Assembly: GCA_963736235.1 (NCBI GenBank)
Contig: CAVTOR010000023.1
Coordinates: forward strand, 90,226-154,225
Length of the DNA: 64,000 nt
From: CAVORB01 sp963736235
GTDB lineage: Bacteria; Pseudomonadota; Gammaproteobacteria; Chromatiales; Chromatiaceae
Direction of reading: 5' to 3'
Part shown: positions 1-8,558 of the stretch, piece by piece
How positions within the stretch are numbered: the stretch's first letter is position 1
Layout of the letters: every line of letters begins with the position of its first letter
Notes under the pieces: model-generated
What the model was told of the DNA's origin: nothing
The model's database searches: none
Seen by the model: only the letters and a program-made list of their open reading frames with translations
Program-made: the position numbers and the translations under genes

Positions 1-1
1 C

Positions 2-139
2 GTCTTCAACGGCGAGTACGTGACGGGCGATGTGACCGCGGACTACCTCAGGCAGCTCGAGGCTCATCGCAACGACAGCGCCAAGGAGGAGAGGTCCAAC
101 CACAGCGAGACCGTCATCGAGCTGTATAACACCGCCTGA
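2..139 (+). CDS. purF: Amidophosphoribosyltransferase PurF, C-terminal end only
   Basis: The last 45 codons of a gene that enters from the left edge and ends in TGA. The translated tail contains VFNGEYVTGDV followed by a charged helix rich in K, E and R, which resembles the C-terminus of PurF, the first enzyme of de novo purine synthesis (PRPP plus glutamine to phosphoribosylamine). The neighbour supports this: a metZ homologue starts 31 bp downstream, and purF-metZ is a familiar pair in Pseudomonas and relatives. The catalytic glutaminase and PRTase domains lie outside the window, so the identification rests on the tail and the context. Confidence 0.8.
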   Translation, partial: VFNGEYVTGDVTADYLRQLEAHRNDSAKEERSNHSETVIELYNTA

Positions 140-170
140 TCGGGCGCTCGACCGGGGGATCGAACAGCAC

Positions 171-1370
171 ATGGAGCACAGGGACAGTCCGGGATTTTCA
201 ACGCTCGCCATCCGCACCGGCCATGCGCGCACCCAGGAGGGGGAGCACAGCGAGCCGATCTACGCCACGTCGAGCTATGTGTTCTCAAACGCGGCCGAGG
301 CGGCCGCGCGCTTCGCTGGAGACGAGCCGGGGAACATCTATTCCCGCTTCACCAACCCGACGGTACAGGCCTTCGAAGTCCGGCTCGCGGCCCTAGAGGG
401 GGGAGAGTCCTGCGTGGCCACCGCTTCCGGCATGGCGGCAATCCTGTCGGTCGGCCTGGGCCTGCTCGAGGCGGGCAGTCACATTGTTTCCTCGCGCAGC
501 ATCTTTGGCAGCACCACCATGCTGTTCAACAAGTACCTGGCGCGCTTCGGGATCGAAACCAGCTACGTGCCTCTGGCGGATCTCGACGCCTGGGCGGCGG
601 CGATCAGACCGAAGACGCGGCTGCTTTTCGTTGAGACCCCCTCCAATCCCCTGACCGAGATGGCGGATATCCGCGCCCTCGCGGAGCTCGCCCATGCCAG
701 CGGGTGCCTGCTCGCGGTGGACAATTGCTTCTGCACCCCGGCGCTGCAGCGGCCGCTGTCGCTCGGTGCGGATCTGGTCATTCACTCCGCCACCAAGTAC
801 CTGGACGGGCAAGGCCGTTGCCTGGGGGGCGCGGTGGTGGGCGACCGCAAGCTGGTGGGGGAGGACGTGTTCGGGGTCATCCGTACCGCTGGGCCGAGCA
901 TGAGTCCGTTCAACGCCTGGGTGTTCCTCAAGGGGCTGGAGACGCTGGAGCTGCGAATGCTGGCCCACGCCCGCAATGCCCAGATCCTCGCCGAGTGGCT
1001 GCGGGAGCAGCCGTCTGTCGAGCGGGTCCATTACCCGGGCCTCGATTTCCACCCCCAGCACTACTTGGTGGGCAGCCAGCAGCGCACCGGGGGCGGGATC
1101 GTCGCATTCGACGTCAGGGGAGGACGCGCGGCCGCTTGGCGCGTGATCGATGCCACCCGGATGCTTTCCATTACCGCCAACCTGGGGGATACCAAGACAA
1201 CCATCACCCATCCCGCGACCACGACCCACGGGCGGCTGACGCCGGAGGAGAGAGCGGCGGCGGGAGTTGGGGAAGGCCTGATCCGCGTTGCGGTCGGCCT
1301 GGAGAACGTCGAGGACATCGAGTCGGACCTGGCGAGGGGCCTCAGTGCTTTCTCGGGCTGTCCCGCCTGA
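171..1370 (+). CDS. metZ: O-succinylhomoserine sulfhydrylase
   Basis: A 399-residue PLP enzyme of the Cys/Met metabolism family, predicted to make homocysteine directly from O-succinylhomoserine and sulfide in methionine synthesis. The N-terminal segment SEPIYATSSYVF is typical of the family. The PLP lysine is K209 in the motif SATKYLDGQG, and the PLP-contacting region VETPSNP lies near 155-160. The C-terminal stretch SLGD-like 'ANLGDTKTTITHPATTTHGRL' region (about residues 337-357) is the substrate loop that usually separates MetZ from MetB and MetC. Its position just after purF is the conserved arrangement in Pseudomonas. Cystathionine gamma-synthase is the alternative, but the context favours MetZ. 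Confidence 0.9.
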   Translation: MEHRDSPGFSTLAIRTGHARTQEGEHSEPIYATSSYVFSNAAEAAARFAGDEPGNIYSRFTNPTVQAFEVRLAALEGGESCVATASGMAAILSVGLGLLEAGSHIVSSRSIFGSTTMLFNKYLARFGIETSYVPLADLDAWAAAIRPKTRLLFVETPSNPLTEMADIRALAELAHASGCLLAVDNCFCTPALQRPLSLGADLVIHSATKYLDGQGRCLGGAVVGDRKLVGEDVFGVIRTAGPSMSPFNAWVFLKGLETLELRMLAHARNAQILAEWLREQPSVERVHYPGLDFHPQHYLVGSQQRTGGGIVAFDVRGGRAAAWRVIDATRMLSITANLGDTKTTITHPATTTHGRLTPEERAAAGVGEGLIRVAVGLENVEDIESDLARGLSAFSGCPA

Positions 1371-1428
1371 AGGCGCGGCCCGTCCGACAGCCAGTTCAGA
1401 ATGCGGTCGGAAATGGGAAGCGCCCCGG

Positions 1429-2043
1429 ATGAGCCATAGTGAAGATCAACTTCCGGCGTCGCCGGATGCCGAACTGAGGGCGAAATGGGACGCCCGCTAC
1501 CGCGAAAGCGACCGCGAGCTCATCCCCGCACGGGTCCTGCTCGAAAACCGGCATCTGCTGCCACCGAAGTGCCGCGCGCTGGACCTGGCCTGCGGACTCG
1601 GCGCGAATGCCCTGCTGCTCGCCGAGCTTGGGTTGCAGGTATCGGCCTGGGACCTGTCGGCGGTGGCCATCGATCGCCTGAAGGACGCGGCTTCCGCGCG
1701 GGGCTTGCGAATCGACGCCCAAGTGCGCGACCTACAAGCGCATCCCCCGGAGCGTAGCGCATTCGATGTGATCGTCGTTGCCCACTTCCTTGACAGGGCG
1801 TTGGCACCGAGGATCGTCGAGGCGCTGCGCCCGGGGGCGCTGCTCTTTTACCAGACTTTCACCCGTGAGGCGGTTTCCGACTGCGGCCCCTCGAATCCCG
1901 AATACCGGCTCGGGGTCAACGAGCTTCTGCGGCTCTTTCCAGGGCTCATCGTGCGTGTATACCGGGAAGAAGGGCGGCTCGGCGACCAGACGCTTGGCGG
2001 CCGTGATGTGGCCATGTTGGTAGCGGAAAGGCCGCGATCTTGA
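1429..2043 (+). CDS. Class I SAM-dependent methyltransferase (TehB-like)
   Basis: A 204-residue protein with a class I methyltransferase fold. Motif I is LDLACGLGANALLLA (about residues 50-64), followed by an acidic residue ending the second strand (AWDLS, about 74) and a post-motif FDVIVVAHFL near 115. The N-terminal KWDARYRE is typical of small TehB/UbiE-like methyltransferases. An in-frame extension to 1288 would overlap metZ by more than 80 bp, so I chose the ATG at 1429, which has a purine-rich GGGAAG about 10 bases upstream. The substrate cannot be told from sequence. Tellurite-resistance annotation by similarity would be a family label only. Confidence 0.78.
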   Translation: MSHSEDQLPASPDAELRAKWDARYRESDRELIPARVLLENRHLLPPKCRALDLACGLGANALLLAELGLQVSAWDLSAVAIDRLKDAASARGLRIDAQVRDLQAHPPERSAFDVIVVAHFLDRALAPRIVEALRPGALLFYQTFTREAVSDCGPSNPEYRLGVNELLRLFPGLIVRVYREEGRLGDQTLGGRDVAMLVAERPRS

Positions 2044-2218
2044 CCCCTGCCGCGGGCCATCGACCTGCGTTCAGCCTTCTGTCGAGTGCGACAAATGGGT
2101 TGAGCCCGCTGCAGACCTCCGTGCTTCTTATTGACGTCGGTTACAGCAGGTAGTCGATCTCGTGTCGGGACTGGTGGGTGGTTGCCTGGCTAACCGAGCG
2201 AGCGTAAAGGGTGAATCT

Positions 2219-3343
2219 ATGACCGATCAAAACGTTTTCGTAAACAACGCCCTCGAAGCGACCATCCGTATCGGGATCCTACTGCTGCTCGCGGCCTGGT
2301 GCTTCGACATCGTCCGTCCCTTCATCATTCCCATCGTCTGGGGAATCATCATCGCGATCGGTACTTACCCCGCATTCCTGTCCTTGCGGCGAAGGCTCGG
2401 AGGACGCGGGGTATTGTCCGCGACCCTGATCACGCTCCTGGGGCTCCTGATCCTGATCGTGCCGACCGTGCTGCTCAGCGGCACGCTCATCGACAGCGCG
2501 CATGGATTGGCCAAGGGTCTGCAGCAAGGGACCATCGCGGTCCCCTCACCGCCGGAAAGCGTCAAGGGGTGGCCGGTGGTCGGGGAGGCGCTGGATGTCT
2601 TCTGGCGCCAGGCATCGCAGAACCTGGCCGCAACGGCGGCGAAAATCGCTCCCCAGCTCAAGGCGGCGGGCTCTTGGCTGCTGTCGACGGCGGCTGGGGC
2701 CGGTTTCGGCATCTTGAAGTTCGTGATTGCCATCGTCATCTCCGGCGTGCTGTTGGCGAACGCCGAAGCGAGCGGCAGAACGGCCTACGCGATATCCACC
2801 CGACTTGCCGGCCAGAAGGGCGTCGAGTTTGCGAAGCTGGCGGAGGTCACGGTGCGTAGCGTCACCCGCGGAATCCTCGGCGTGGCGCTGATCCAGTCGC
2901 TACTCATCGGTCTGGGATTCCTGGTGATGGGCATTCCCGGCGCGGGACTCTGGGCGCTGTTGTGCCTGATCCTCAGCGTCATCCAGATCGGCCCGTTCCC
3001 GGTGGTGCTCCCGGTCCTGTTTTACGTGTTCTCAACCGCCGACACCGGGCCGGCGGTGGTATTCCTGATCTGGAGCCTGTTCGCGGGTTCCGTCGACAAC
3101 ATCCTGAAGCCCATCTTGCTCGGGCGTGGCGTAGATGTCCCCATGGCCGTGATCTTCATTGGGGCGATCGGTGGGTTCATCACCTCGGGCATCATCGGGC
3201 TCTTCGTCGGCGCCGTCGTGCTGGTCCTCGGATACAAGCTGTTCCTCGCCTGGGTTTACGATCGACCCAGCCCCGGGGGCGCCGACACGTCAACGCCGCC
3301 GGGCACCCCCAACCTGGCCGCGAGCGACGAGTCGAAGTCCTGA
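2219..3343 (+). CDS. AI-2E family (PerM/UPF0118) transporter
   Basis: A 374-residue polytopic inner-membrane protein with about seven to eight hydrophobic segments: two near the N-terminus (about residues 17-60), a third at 65-90, a long soluble loop, then four or five C-terminal helices. The C-terminal motif with GRGVDVPMAVIFIGAIGGF (about 300-318) is characteristic of the AI-2E/PerM family. The ATG at 2219 is preceded by AAAGGG and replaces an earlier GTG at 2162 that only adds a non-conserved leader. Members have been linked to autoinducer-2 export, Na+/H+ exchange or undefined transport, so the substrate is unknown. It is convergent with uppP. Confidence 0.85.
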   Translation: MTDQNVFVNNALEATIRIGILLLLAAWCFDIVRPFIIPIVWGIIIAIGTYPAFLSLRRRLGGRGVLSATLITLLGLLILIVPTVLLSGTLIDSAHGLAKGLQQGTIAVPSPPESVKGWPVVGEALDVFWRQASQNLAATAAKIAPQLKAAGSWLLSTAAGAGFGILKFVIAIVISGVLLANAEASGRTAYAISTRLAGQKGVEFAKLAEVTVRSVTRGILGVALIQSLLIGLGFLVMGIPGAGLWALLCLILSVIQIGPFPVVLPVLFYVFSTADTGPAVVFLIWSLFAGSVDNILKPILLGRGVDVPMAVIFIGAIGGFITSGIIGLFVGAVVLVLGYKLFLAWVYDRPSPGGADTSTPPGTPNLAASDESKS

Positions 3344-3450
3344 TGCACCGAAATCGCGAGGACGGGCTGTTCTTCGAACCAGTCGATCAAGGCGGCGGCT
3401 TGGGCGCTGGCGAAAGCCGGCGTTCCTGGCCGCATGCCTGCACCTGGGCC

Positions 3451-4290
3451 TCAGGTGATCAGAAGCAGGATCAGTCCTCCGAGAAAAAAACGATAAATAA
3501 CAAAAGGAAACATGCTTACCTTCTCAATGAACTTGAGAAAGAAGTGTATGGTCAGGTAGGCCACAACGAATGACACCGCGGCGCCCAGCCAGAGAGAAGA
3601 CCAGTCCACGGGGTCGGCGGCTTGGGCCAGATCCAGCGTCTCCAGCGCCCCGGCCATGAGGATGGTGGGGATCGAGAGCAGGAAGGAAAATCGTGACGCC
3701 GCCTTGCGGGTCAAGCCGAGGAATAGACCGGCAGTGATGGTGATGCCGGAGCGCGATGTCCCGGGGATGATGGCGACCGCCTGAAGCAACCCCACGAAGA
3801 GCGCGTCTGTCCAGCGCACCGAGTATTCGTCCCGCATCCGCCGGCCACGGATGTCGGCAATCCAGAGCAACAGACCGAACCCGATGGTGGTGCCCGCGAT
3901 GACGAGGGCAACCATCCGTTCGTCCTGCCGCAGCATCTCCAACAGGCCTTTGAGGGGGAGGCCGAGGATCAGGACCGGAATGGTAGCCAGTAGGATCATC
4001 CAACCCAGGCGCGCGTCCTGGGACTCGATGCGTCTGCGCGCGATCGAGCCGAGGACGGCGACGGACATCGCCGCGACCTCGTGACGGAAGTAGGTGACCA
4101 CGGCGCCCAGAGTCCCGAGGTGCACCGCCACGTCGAAGGCGAGACTCTGCAGCTCGTAGCCGAACAACAGGGGCGTCAACACCAGATGACCGGAGCTGGA
4201 GATCGGGAGAAACTCGGTGAATCCCTGTACCAGTGCGAGCAGGATGACCTGGGCGGTATCTATGGCTGCGGACTCCTTGGAAACTCGCAA
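3451..4290 (-). CDS. uppP: Undecaprenyl-diphosphatase UppP (BacA)
   Basis: An inner-membrane phosphatase that recycles undecaprenyl pyrophosphate for peptidoglycan and surface-glycan synthesis. The BacA signatures are clear: GFTEFLPISSSGHL near the N-terminus and IIPGTSRSGITI in the middle, with eight hydrophobic segments and normal length (about 270 residues). The only standard start in frame is TTG at 4290, and it has no Shine-Dalgarno sequence. A strong AAGGAG (4278-4273) lies nine bases before an ATA codon at 4263-4261, exactly where homologues begin with Met-Asp-Thr. The true start may therefore be ATA, or an ATG altered by one base. The last codons are AT-rich. Confidence 0.92.
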   Translation of the reverse strand: MRVSKESAAIDTAQVILLALVQGFTEFLPISSSGHLVLTPLLFGYELQSLAFDVAVHLGTLGAVVTYFRHEVAAMSVAVLGSIARRRIESQDARLGWMILLATIPVLILGLPLKGLLEMLRQDERMVALVIAGTTIGFGLLLWIADIRGRRMRDEYSVRWTDALFVGLLQAVAIIPGTSRSGITITAGLFLGLTRKAASRFSFLLSIPTILMAGALETLDLAQAADPVDWSSLWLGAAVSFVVAYLTIHFFLKFIEKVSMFPFVIYRFFLGGLILLLIT

Positions 4291-4380
4291 TTGTAACAGC
4301 CGGGTGCGGAATTTGTGCGTGCCGCGGGTGCGTCCCGATCACTGCACCGAATCGCCCGTCCCGACGCGTCGATGCTCGTC

Positions 4381-5187
4381 TTATTGGACTTGAGGCAGCT
4401 GCAGGGTTCGCCAGCGATGAACCGGGGGTAGGGACGCGCGTGCAACCGCCGCGATGAATCCGGTCTCCGGGACACAGTGTGCGATATCGAGCGCGGCAAC
4501 CGATGACGCACTCCGGCGCCTGGACAGGCCGCGTCCATCGGCCTTGACGTCGGCCTCCAGCGCCGTCCAGGAACGGTAGAAGAGCTCCAGGCGCCGCTCT
4601 TCTGGCGCCGATACGATCCGCTCCGCTTCGGCCTGCGGAAACATTCTCCTCGCGATAGGCAGCAGGTCCGCGCGCGGACGTATCCGTTCGCAGTCGATGC
4701 CCACGGGATACCCGGACGAGACGGCGACCAGGGTCATGTCGTCGCTGGTCGTCATGTTGAACTCCAGGCAAGATCGCGGCTCGGCCAGGGTTGGTTTCCC
4801 CGCAGACCCGTATTCAAAAACATGTAGATGTGGGGCGTTGTTCGTGTAAAAGGACAGAACCTTGCGGAGACCCGCATGGGCGCGTACATAGCGTTCCCGA
4901 TGGTGAGCCTGGCGCAAGCGCTGGGCGCGCGACCGCTCTCCATCGGACAGCAGGTGCCATTGTGTCTCCAGGGACGGACCGCGGGGACCACGCTCCAGCT
5001 TCCACAGATGCAGGTCTCCGGCGCCGAGCCCCGGGGAAACGGCCACCGTCCGCCAGTGCAGCACCTCTAAGGGATCGCTCAACTCCCCTCCTTCACCAAC
5101 GCCGCTTTCCGGGGGTGGCGGCAAGACCCATCTCGCGCCATTTCCGGGTGGCCCATGACGTTGGCGGATTCTATAATCCTCGGGCAT
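4381..5187 (-). CDS. 4'-phosphopantetheinyl transferase (Sfp type)
   Basis: A 268-residue protein predicted to transfer phosphopantetheine from CoA to carrier proteins of fatty-acid, polyketide or peptide synthesis. The Sfp signatures are present: VGIDCE at about 162-167 (Mg-binding D165 and E167) and WTALEADVKADGRGL at 207-221 (E211, K215). The residue before the catalytic Glu is Leu instead of the usual Lys. A basic segment RERYVRAHAGLR (about 97-108) matches the CoA-binding region. I chose the ATG at 5187 because upstream codons read through the promoter area of the divergent gene. No carrier-protein synthase lies nearby, so the partner is unknown. Confidence 0.85.
   Translation of the reverse strand: MPEDYRIRQRHGPPGNGARWVLPPPPESGVGEGGELSDPLEVLHWRTVAVSPGLGAGDLHLWKLERGPRGPSLETQWHLLSDGERSRAQRLRQAHHRERYVRAHAGLRKVLSFYTNNAPHLHVFEYGSAGKPTLAEPRSCLEFNMTTSDDMTLVAVSSGYPVGIDCERIRPRADLLPIARRMFPQAEAERIVSAPEERRLELFYRSWTALEADVKADGRGLSRRRSASSVAALDIAHCVPETGFIAAVARASLPPVHRWRTLQLPQVQ
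5172..5177 (+). promoter_or_regulatory. Candidate -10 element of the 5.2-7.8 kb plus-strand transcript
   Basis: A perfect TATAAT about 30 bases before the GTG of the 69-residue gene and about 20 bases before its GAGG ribosome-binding site. It lies inside the first codons of the divergent phosphopantetheinyl transferase gene. No convincing -35 hexamer sits at 16-18 bases, so support is only partial. Confidence 0.4.
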
Positions 5188-5206
5188 CAGCGACGAGGTA
5201 TCGAGC

Positions 5207-5416
5207 GTGGAGTCGTACGAAAAGCTGCGGTTGGAGGCGAGATTGGAGTCCCTGTGCGAAAAGGGCTGCCGCCACGTATGGCACGACATCGATGCCCTGG
5301 AGAGAGGTCAGGAACTGAAAGAAACCAAGGGCCTGAACGATACGGAGCGTCGCTGGCTCCTCGCCGAGCTGAAGCAGATCATGGCGGTTTACGGCGACCG
5401 CTGCTCAACCGACTGA
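5207..5416 (+). CDS. Small conserved-looking soluble protein, unknown function
   Basis: A 69-residue, highly charged, probably helical protein with two cysteines in the N-terminal half (LCEKGCRHVW) and one near the C-terminus. It starts at GTG 5207 with a well-placed GAGG about eight bases upstream. No membrane segment or signal peptide is visible. It lies 113 bp upstream of tex in the same direction and 19 bp from the divergent phosphopantetheinyl transferase start. I do not recognise a named family. Codon composition fits the chromosome, and the start signal and candidate -10 box suggest it is real. Confidence 0.6.
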   Translation: MESYEKLRLEARLESLCEKGCRHVWHDIDALERGQELKETKGLNDTERRWLLAELKQIMAVYGDRCSTD

Positions 5417-5529
5417 TCCTTCCTGAATTCATCACTCTTCGGCAGTGAAGGCTCCGACCCGCGCCGGACCCGGGCATTCGCCTGTGCGCCCTGAAAGCAC
5501 CGAGAATACAACGCAAGGAAAACAATGCA

Positions 5530-7848
5530 GTGAAGAACATAGTTCGTACAATTTGCGAGGAACTCAAGGTCGCCGTCCAGCAGGTCGAGGCGGCTGTCCG
5601 GCTGCTCGACGAGGGAGCGACCGTGCCCTTCGTCGCCCGTTACCGCAAGGAAGCGACCGGGGGTTTGGACGACGTCCAGCTGCGCGAGTTGGAGCACCGC
5701 CTCGGCTACCTGCGTGAGCTCGGGGATCGCCGGGCAACCGTCCTCAGGAGCATCGAGGAGCAGGGAAAGCTGACGAACGAGATCGCCGCGGAGATCCATG
5801 CCGCGGACACCAAGCAGCGGCTGGAGGATCTCTACCTGCCGTACAAGCCGAAGCGTCGCACCAGGGCGCAGATCGCACGCGAGGCGGGGCTCGAGCCCCT
5901 GGCTCTGGGCTTGCTGGAGGATCCCGCGCAGAGCCCGGAGACGCTTGCCGCCGATTTCGTGTCCGCGGAAAAGGGGGTGGCGGACAGAGATACGGCCCTG
6001 GAGGGCGCCCGCCAGATATTGATGGAGCGTTTCGCCGAGGATGCGGCTCTCGCGGGGCGACTTCGTGACTACGTGTGGGAGAACGGTGTGCTCGTCTCCG
6101 GCCTGATCGAAGGCAAGGAGAAGGAGGGCAGCAAGTTCTCGGACTACTTCGACTACCGCGAGGCGGTCGCCAAGATCCCCTCGCACCGGGCGCTCGCGCT
6201 GTTCAGAGGACGGAATGCGGGCGTCCTGGCCCTCGAACTGAAACCCGGGCCCGAGGACGAGGAGGCGGACCGGATCTGCCAGCAAATGATCTCCCGGCAA
6301 TTTGGGATCACGGACAAGGGTCGGCCGGCGGACCCCTGGCTGCGCGAGGTCGTGCGCAAGACCTGGCGCATAAAGCTGCTGGCGCGCCTCGACCTGGAGA
6401 TCAAGTCGCGCCTGCTGGAAGCGGCGGAATCGGAGGCCATCCGGGTCTTCGCACGCAACCTGTCGGCGCTGCTGTTGGCCTCGCCCGCGGGGCGGCTGCC
6501 GACCATCGGGCTCGATCCGGGACTGCGCACGGGTGTCAAGGTGGCGGTCGTGGACGCGACCGGGCGGGTGGCCGCGACCGACACCATCTACCCGCACGCC
6601 CCGCGGAATCAGTGGGATGCCGCGGTTGCCCGGCTGGCGACACTGGCGAAGGAACATGGCGCCAAGCTGGTCAGCATCGGCAACGGCACCGCCTCGCGCG
6701 AGACCGACAAGTTGGCCCGCGCGCTGATCAAGCTCCATCCGGACCTCGGACTGCGTTCCGTTGTCGTCAGCGAGGCGGGGGCCTCCGTCTATTCGGCCTC
6801 CGAGTACGGATCCCAGGAGTTGCCGGAGCTGGACGTCTCGCTGCGTGGCGCCGTATCCATCGCCAGACGCCTGCAGGATCCACTGGCTGAGCTGGTGAAG
6901 ATCGATCCCAAGTCCATCGGCGTCGGTCAGTATCAGCACGACGTCAACCAGAGCCAGCTCGCCCGCGCGCTGGAGAACGTCGTCGAGGACTGCGTAAATG
7001 CAGTGGGCGTGGATCTCAACACCGCGTCGGTGCCGCTCCTGGCACGGGTCTCGGGCCTCAGTCGCGGACTCGCGGAGAACATCGTGCGCTACCGCGATGA
7101 GCACGGGGCGTTCCGTCGTCGCACCGGTCTGAAGAAGGTTCCGCGCCTCGGGGACAAGACGTTTCAACTCTGCGCCGGCTTCCTGCGGGTACCGGATGGA
7201 GAGGAGCCCCTCGACGCCTCCGCCGTGCATCCCGAGGCCTATCCGGTAGTGCGCCGAATCCTCGTCGAGGCAGGAAAGGGCATCCGCGAGTTGATCGGCG
7301 ACACGGCCACCCTGCGTCGTCTCAATCCCGCCAGCCTCACCGACGACCAGTTCGGCTTGCCTACGGTCCGGGACATCCTCGCGGAGCTGGAGAAGCCGGG
7401 GCGGGATCCGCGACCGGAGTTCAGGGCCGCGGAGTTCCTGGAGGGCGTGGAGAAGCTGACCGATCTCGAGCCGGGAATGGTCCTGGAGGGCACCGTCACC
7501 AACGTCACCAACTTCGGCGCATTCGTGGACATCGGTGTCCATCAGGATGGCCTGGTGCACATCTCGGCGCTCGCGGACCGCTTCGTGAAGGACCCACATG
7601 AAGTAGTCAAGACCGGCGACCTGGTCAAGGTTAAGGTGCTCGACCTGGATCTGGAACGCCGGCGCATCGCGCTCAGCATGCGTCTCGGCGACCGGCCCGA
7701 GCCCCAGTCGCAACGTCCGATGTCCGGACGGCACCCGACGGGACCGCAGCAACGGCGGGACGATACAAAGGAACCTGCCATCGCAGGTGGCGCCTTGGCT
7801 GCTGCCTTTTCGCGGGCCCGTTCCGGTCGCGACTCGGGGCAAAAATAG
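5530..7848 (+). CDS. tex: Tex-family transcription accessory / RNA-binding protein
   Basis: A 772-residue protein, the usual Tex length (about 770). Order of domains: N-terminal helix-turn-helix-like Tex domain (1-200), a YqgF/RNase H-like domain containing TIGLDPGLRTGVKVAVVD (about 325-342), a helix-hairpin-helix segment (about 490-570, with VGVDLNTASVPLL), and a C-terminal S1 RNA-binding domain (about 645-720, GTVTNVTNFGAFVDIGVHQDGLVHIS). Tex proteins bind nucleic acid and influence transcription. The start is GTG 5530. The C-terminal tail is low-complexity and basic. A long antisense frame opposite this gene is composition-driven. Confidence 0.95.
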   Translation: MKNIVRTICEELKVAVQQVEAAVRLLDEGATVPFVARYRKEATGGLDDVQLRELEHRLGYLRELGDRRATVLRSIEEQGKLTNEIAAEIHAADTKQRLEDLYLPYKPKRRTRAQIAREAGLEPLALGLLEDPAQSPETLAADFVSAEKGVADRDTALEGARQILMERFAEDAALAGRLRDYVWENGVLVSGLIEGKEKEGSKFSDYFDYREAVAKIPSHRALALFRGRNAGVLALELKPGPEDEEADRICQQMISRQFGITDKGRPADPWLREVVRKTWRIKLLARLDLEIKSRLLEAAESEAIRVFARNLSALLLASPAGRLPTIGLDPGLRTGVKVAVVDATGRVAATDTIYPHAPRNQWDAAVARLATLAKEHGAKLVSIGNGTASRETDKLARALIKLHPDLGLRSVVVSEAGASVYSASEYGSQELPELDVSLRGAVSIARRLQDPLAELVKIDPKSIGVGQYQHDVNQSQLARALENVVEDCVNAVGVDLNTASVPLLARVSGLSRGLAENIVRYRDEHGAFRRRTGLKKVPRLGDKTFQLCAGFLRVPDGEEPLDASAVHPEAYPVVRRILVEAGKGIRELIGDTATLRRLNPASLTDDQFGLPTVRDILAELEKPGRDPRPEFRAAEFLEGVEKLTDLEPGMVLEGTVTNVTNFGAFVDIGVHQDGLVHISALADRFVKDPHEVVKTGDLVKVKVLDLDLERRRIALSMRLGDRPEPQSQRPMSGRHPTGPQQRRDDTKEPAIAGGALAAAFSRARSGRDSGQK

Positions 7849-7860
7849 CGGTTGCTGGAC

Positions 7861-7901
7861 AAAAAAAAGCCGCCGAGCCGCGTACTGCGGCTCGGCGGCT
7901 T
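7861..7901 (-). terminator. Rho-independent terminator for the hemerythrin-like gene
   Basis: A perfect 15-bp inverted repeat (7867-7881 and 7887-7901, loop GTACT) followed on the minus strand by eight T residues (7868-7861). It sits 14 bases beyond the stop of the minus-strand hemerythrin gene and between it and the convergent tex gene. No T-run follows on the plus strand, so it should terminate mainly minus-strand transcripts. Confidence 0.9.
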
Positions 7902-7914
7902 GCTTGGGCCGAAC

Positions 7915-8361
7915 TCAGGCCGCTACCTGGTCCGCGCCTTCAAGCTTGCGGATCAGGGGATAGAGGTGCTCGGTCTCGCGCTGGATGCGGTCCAGGACCA
8001 GATCGAACATCTCACCGGTCTCCTTCACGAAATGGGCGTGGTCGCGGATCATGAGCTGACCATGGCGGCGTGAGCACCATTCCTTCAAGTAGTCGGCGAA
8101 GATGCGCTTGATCTCGGAGGAGCCCGAGAGAAAACGGTCGGCGGTGTTCTTCACCGCCTGATCCGGATGGGAGATCAGGCGGCCACACAGCTCGCGGTCT
8201 ACCACCTCCATGTGCTCCTTGACCTTGCCCGAGAGTTCGAAAAACAGGTCGCAGGCGGTCTGGGTATCACACATGGAGCGGTCTTGGATCAGGTAGCGGA
8301 ACACGTTGGAGAGCTCCGTTATCTTGTGGTTCTGGGCGTGCAGTTCAGAAAAGGCGATCAT
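7915..8361 (-). CDS. Hemerythrin-like domain protein
   Basis: A 148-residue all-helical protein with spaced His and Glu residues suited to a diiron site: KEHMEVVDRE, RHGQLMIRDHAHFVKE and RETEHLYPLI. This pattern resembles the hemerythrin/HHE cation-binding domain. Family roles include sensing or buffering oxygen, NO or redox stress; the role here is unproven. The ATG at 8361 has GGAGG ten bases upstream, while a possible upstream in-frame start adds an unlikely leader. It lies downstream of aapP in the same direction but behind a candidate terminator, and has its own strong terminator. Confidence 0.7.
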   Translation of the reverse strand: MIAFSELHAQNHKITELSNVFRYLIQDRSMCDTQTACDLFFELSGKVKEHMEVVDRELCGRLISHPDQAVKNTADRFLSGSSEIKRIFADYLKEWCSRRHGQLMIRDHAHFVKETGEMFDLVLDRIQRETEHLYPLIRKLEGADQVAA

Positions 8362-8532
8362 CGTCGAATATCCTCCAGTCCTATAGTTCTCGGCCGGGTG
8401 ACTAATGAAGCAAGGGGAAAAACGCGGCAGGGGAGCGAATAACCCTTTGAGCAATAGGTGATTTTGCTCCGCGACTAGTCCAAATTCCTCCGATGTTGGA
8501 GTCTACTAGAGTAAAGCCACGCTGTGAACGTG

Positions 8533-8558
8533 AAAAAGTCCAGGTCTAAAGGATCTGG
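8533..8558 (-). terminator. Candidate terminator overlapping the aapP stop codon
   Basis: On the minus strand a seven-pair stem with one A-C mismatch (8558-8552 against 8546-8540, loop CTTTA) is followed by ACTTTTTC. The TAG stop of aapP falls in the loop and stem. It would end the aap transcript before the hemerythrin gene. Confidence 0.45.

Noticed and set aside
3344..3450. Minus-strand codons resembling a gene remnant between the AI-2E-type transporter and uppP
   Set aside because: A short open stretch (reading IDWFEEQPVLAIS) without a start, family match or flanking continuation.
5389..7842. An 817-codon open frame on the minus strand opposite tex
   Set aside because: It is exactly antisense to an intact tex gene and has the repetitive Arg/Gly/Gln/Leu make-up expected from GC-rich codon bias. 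No family features.
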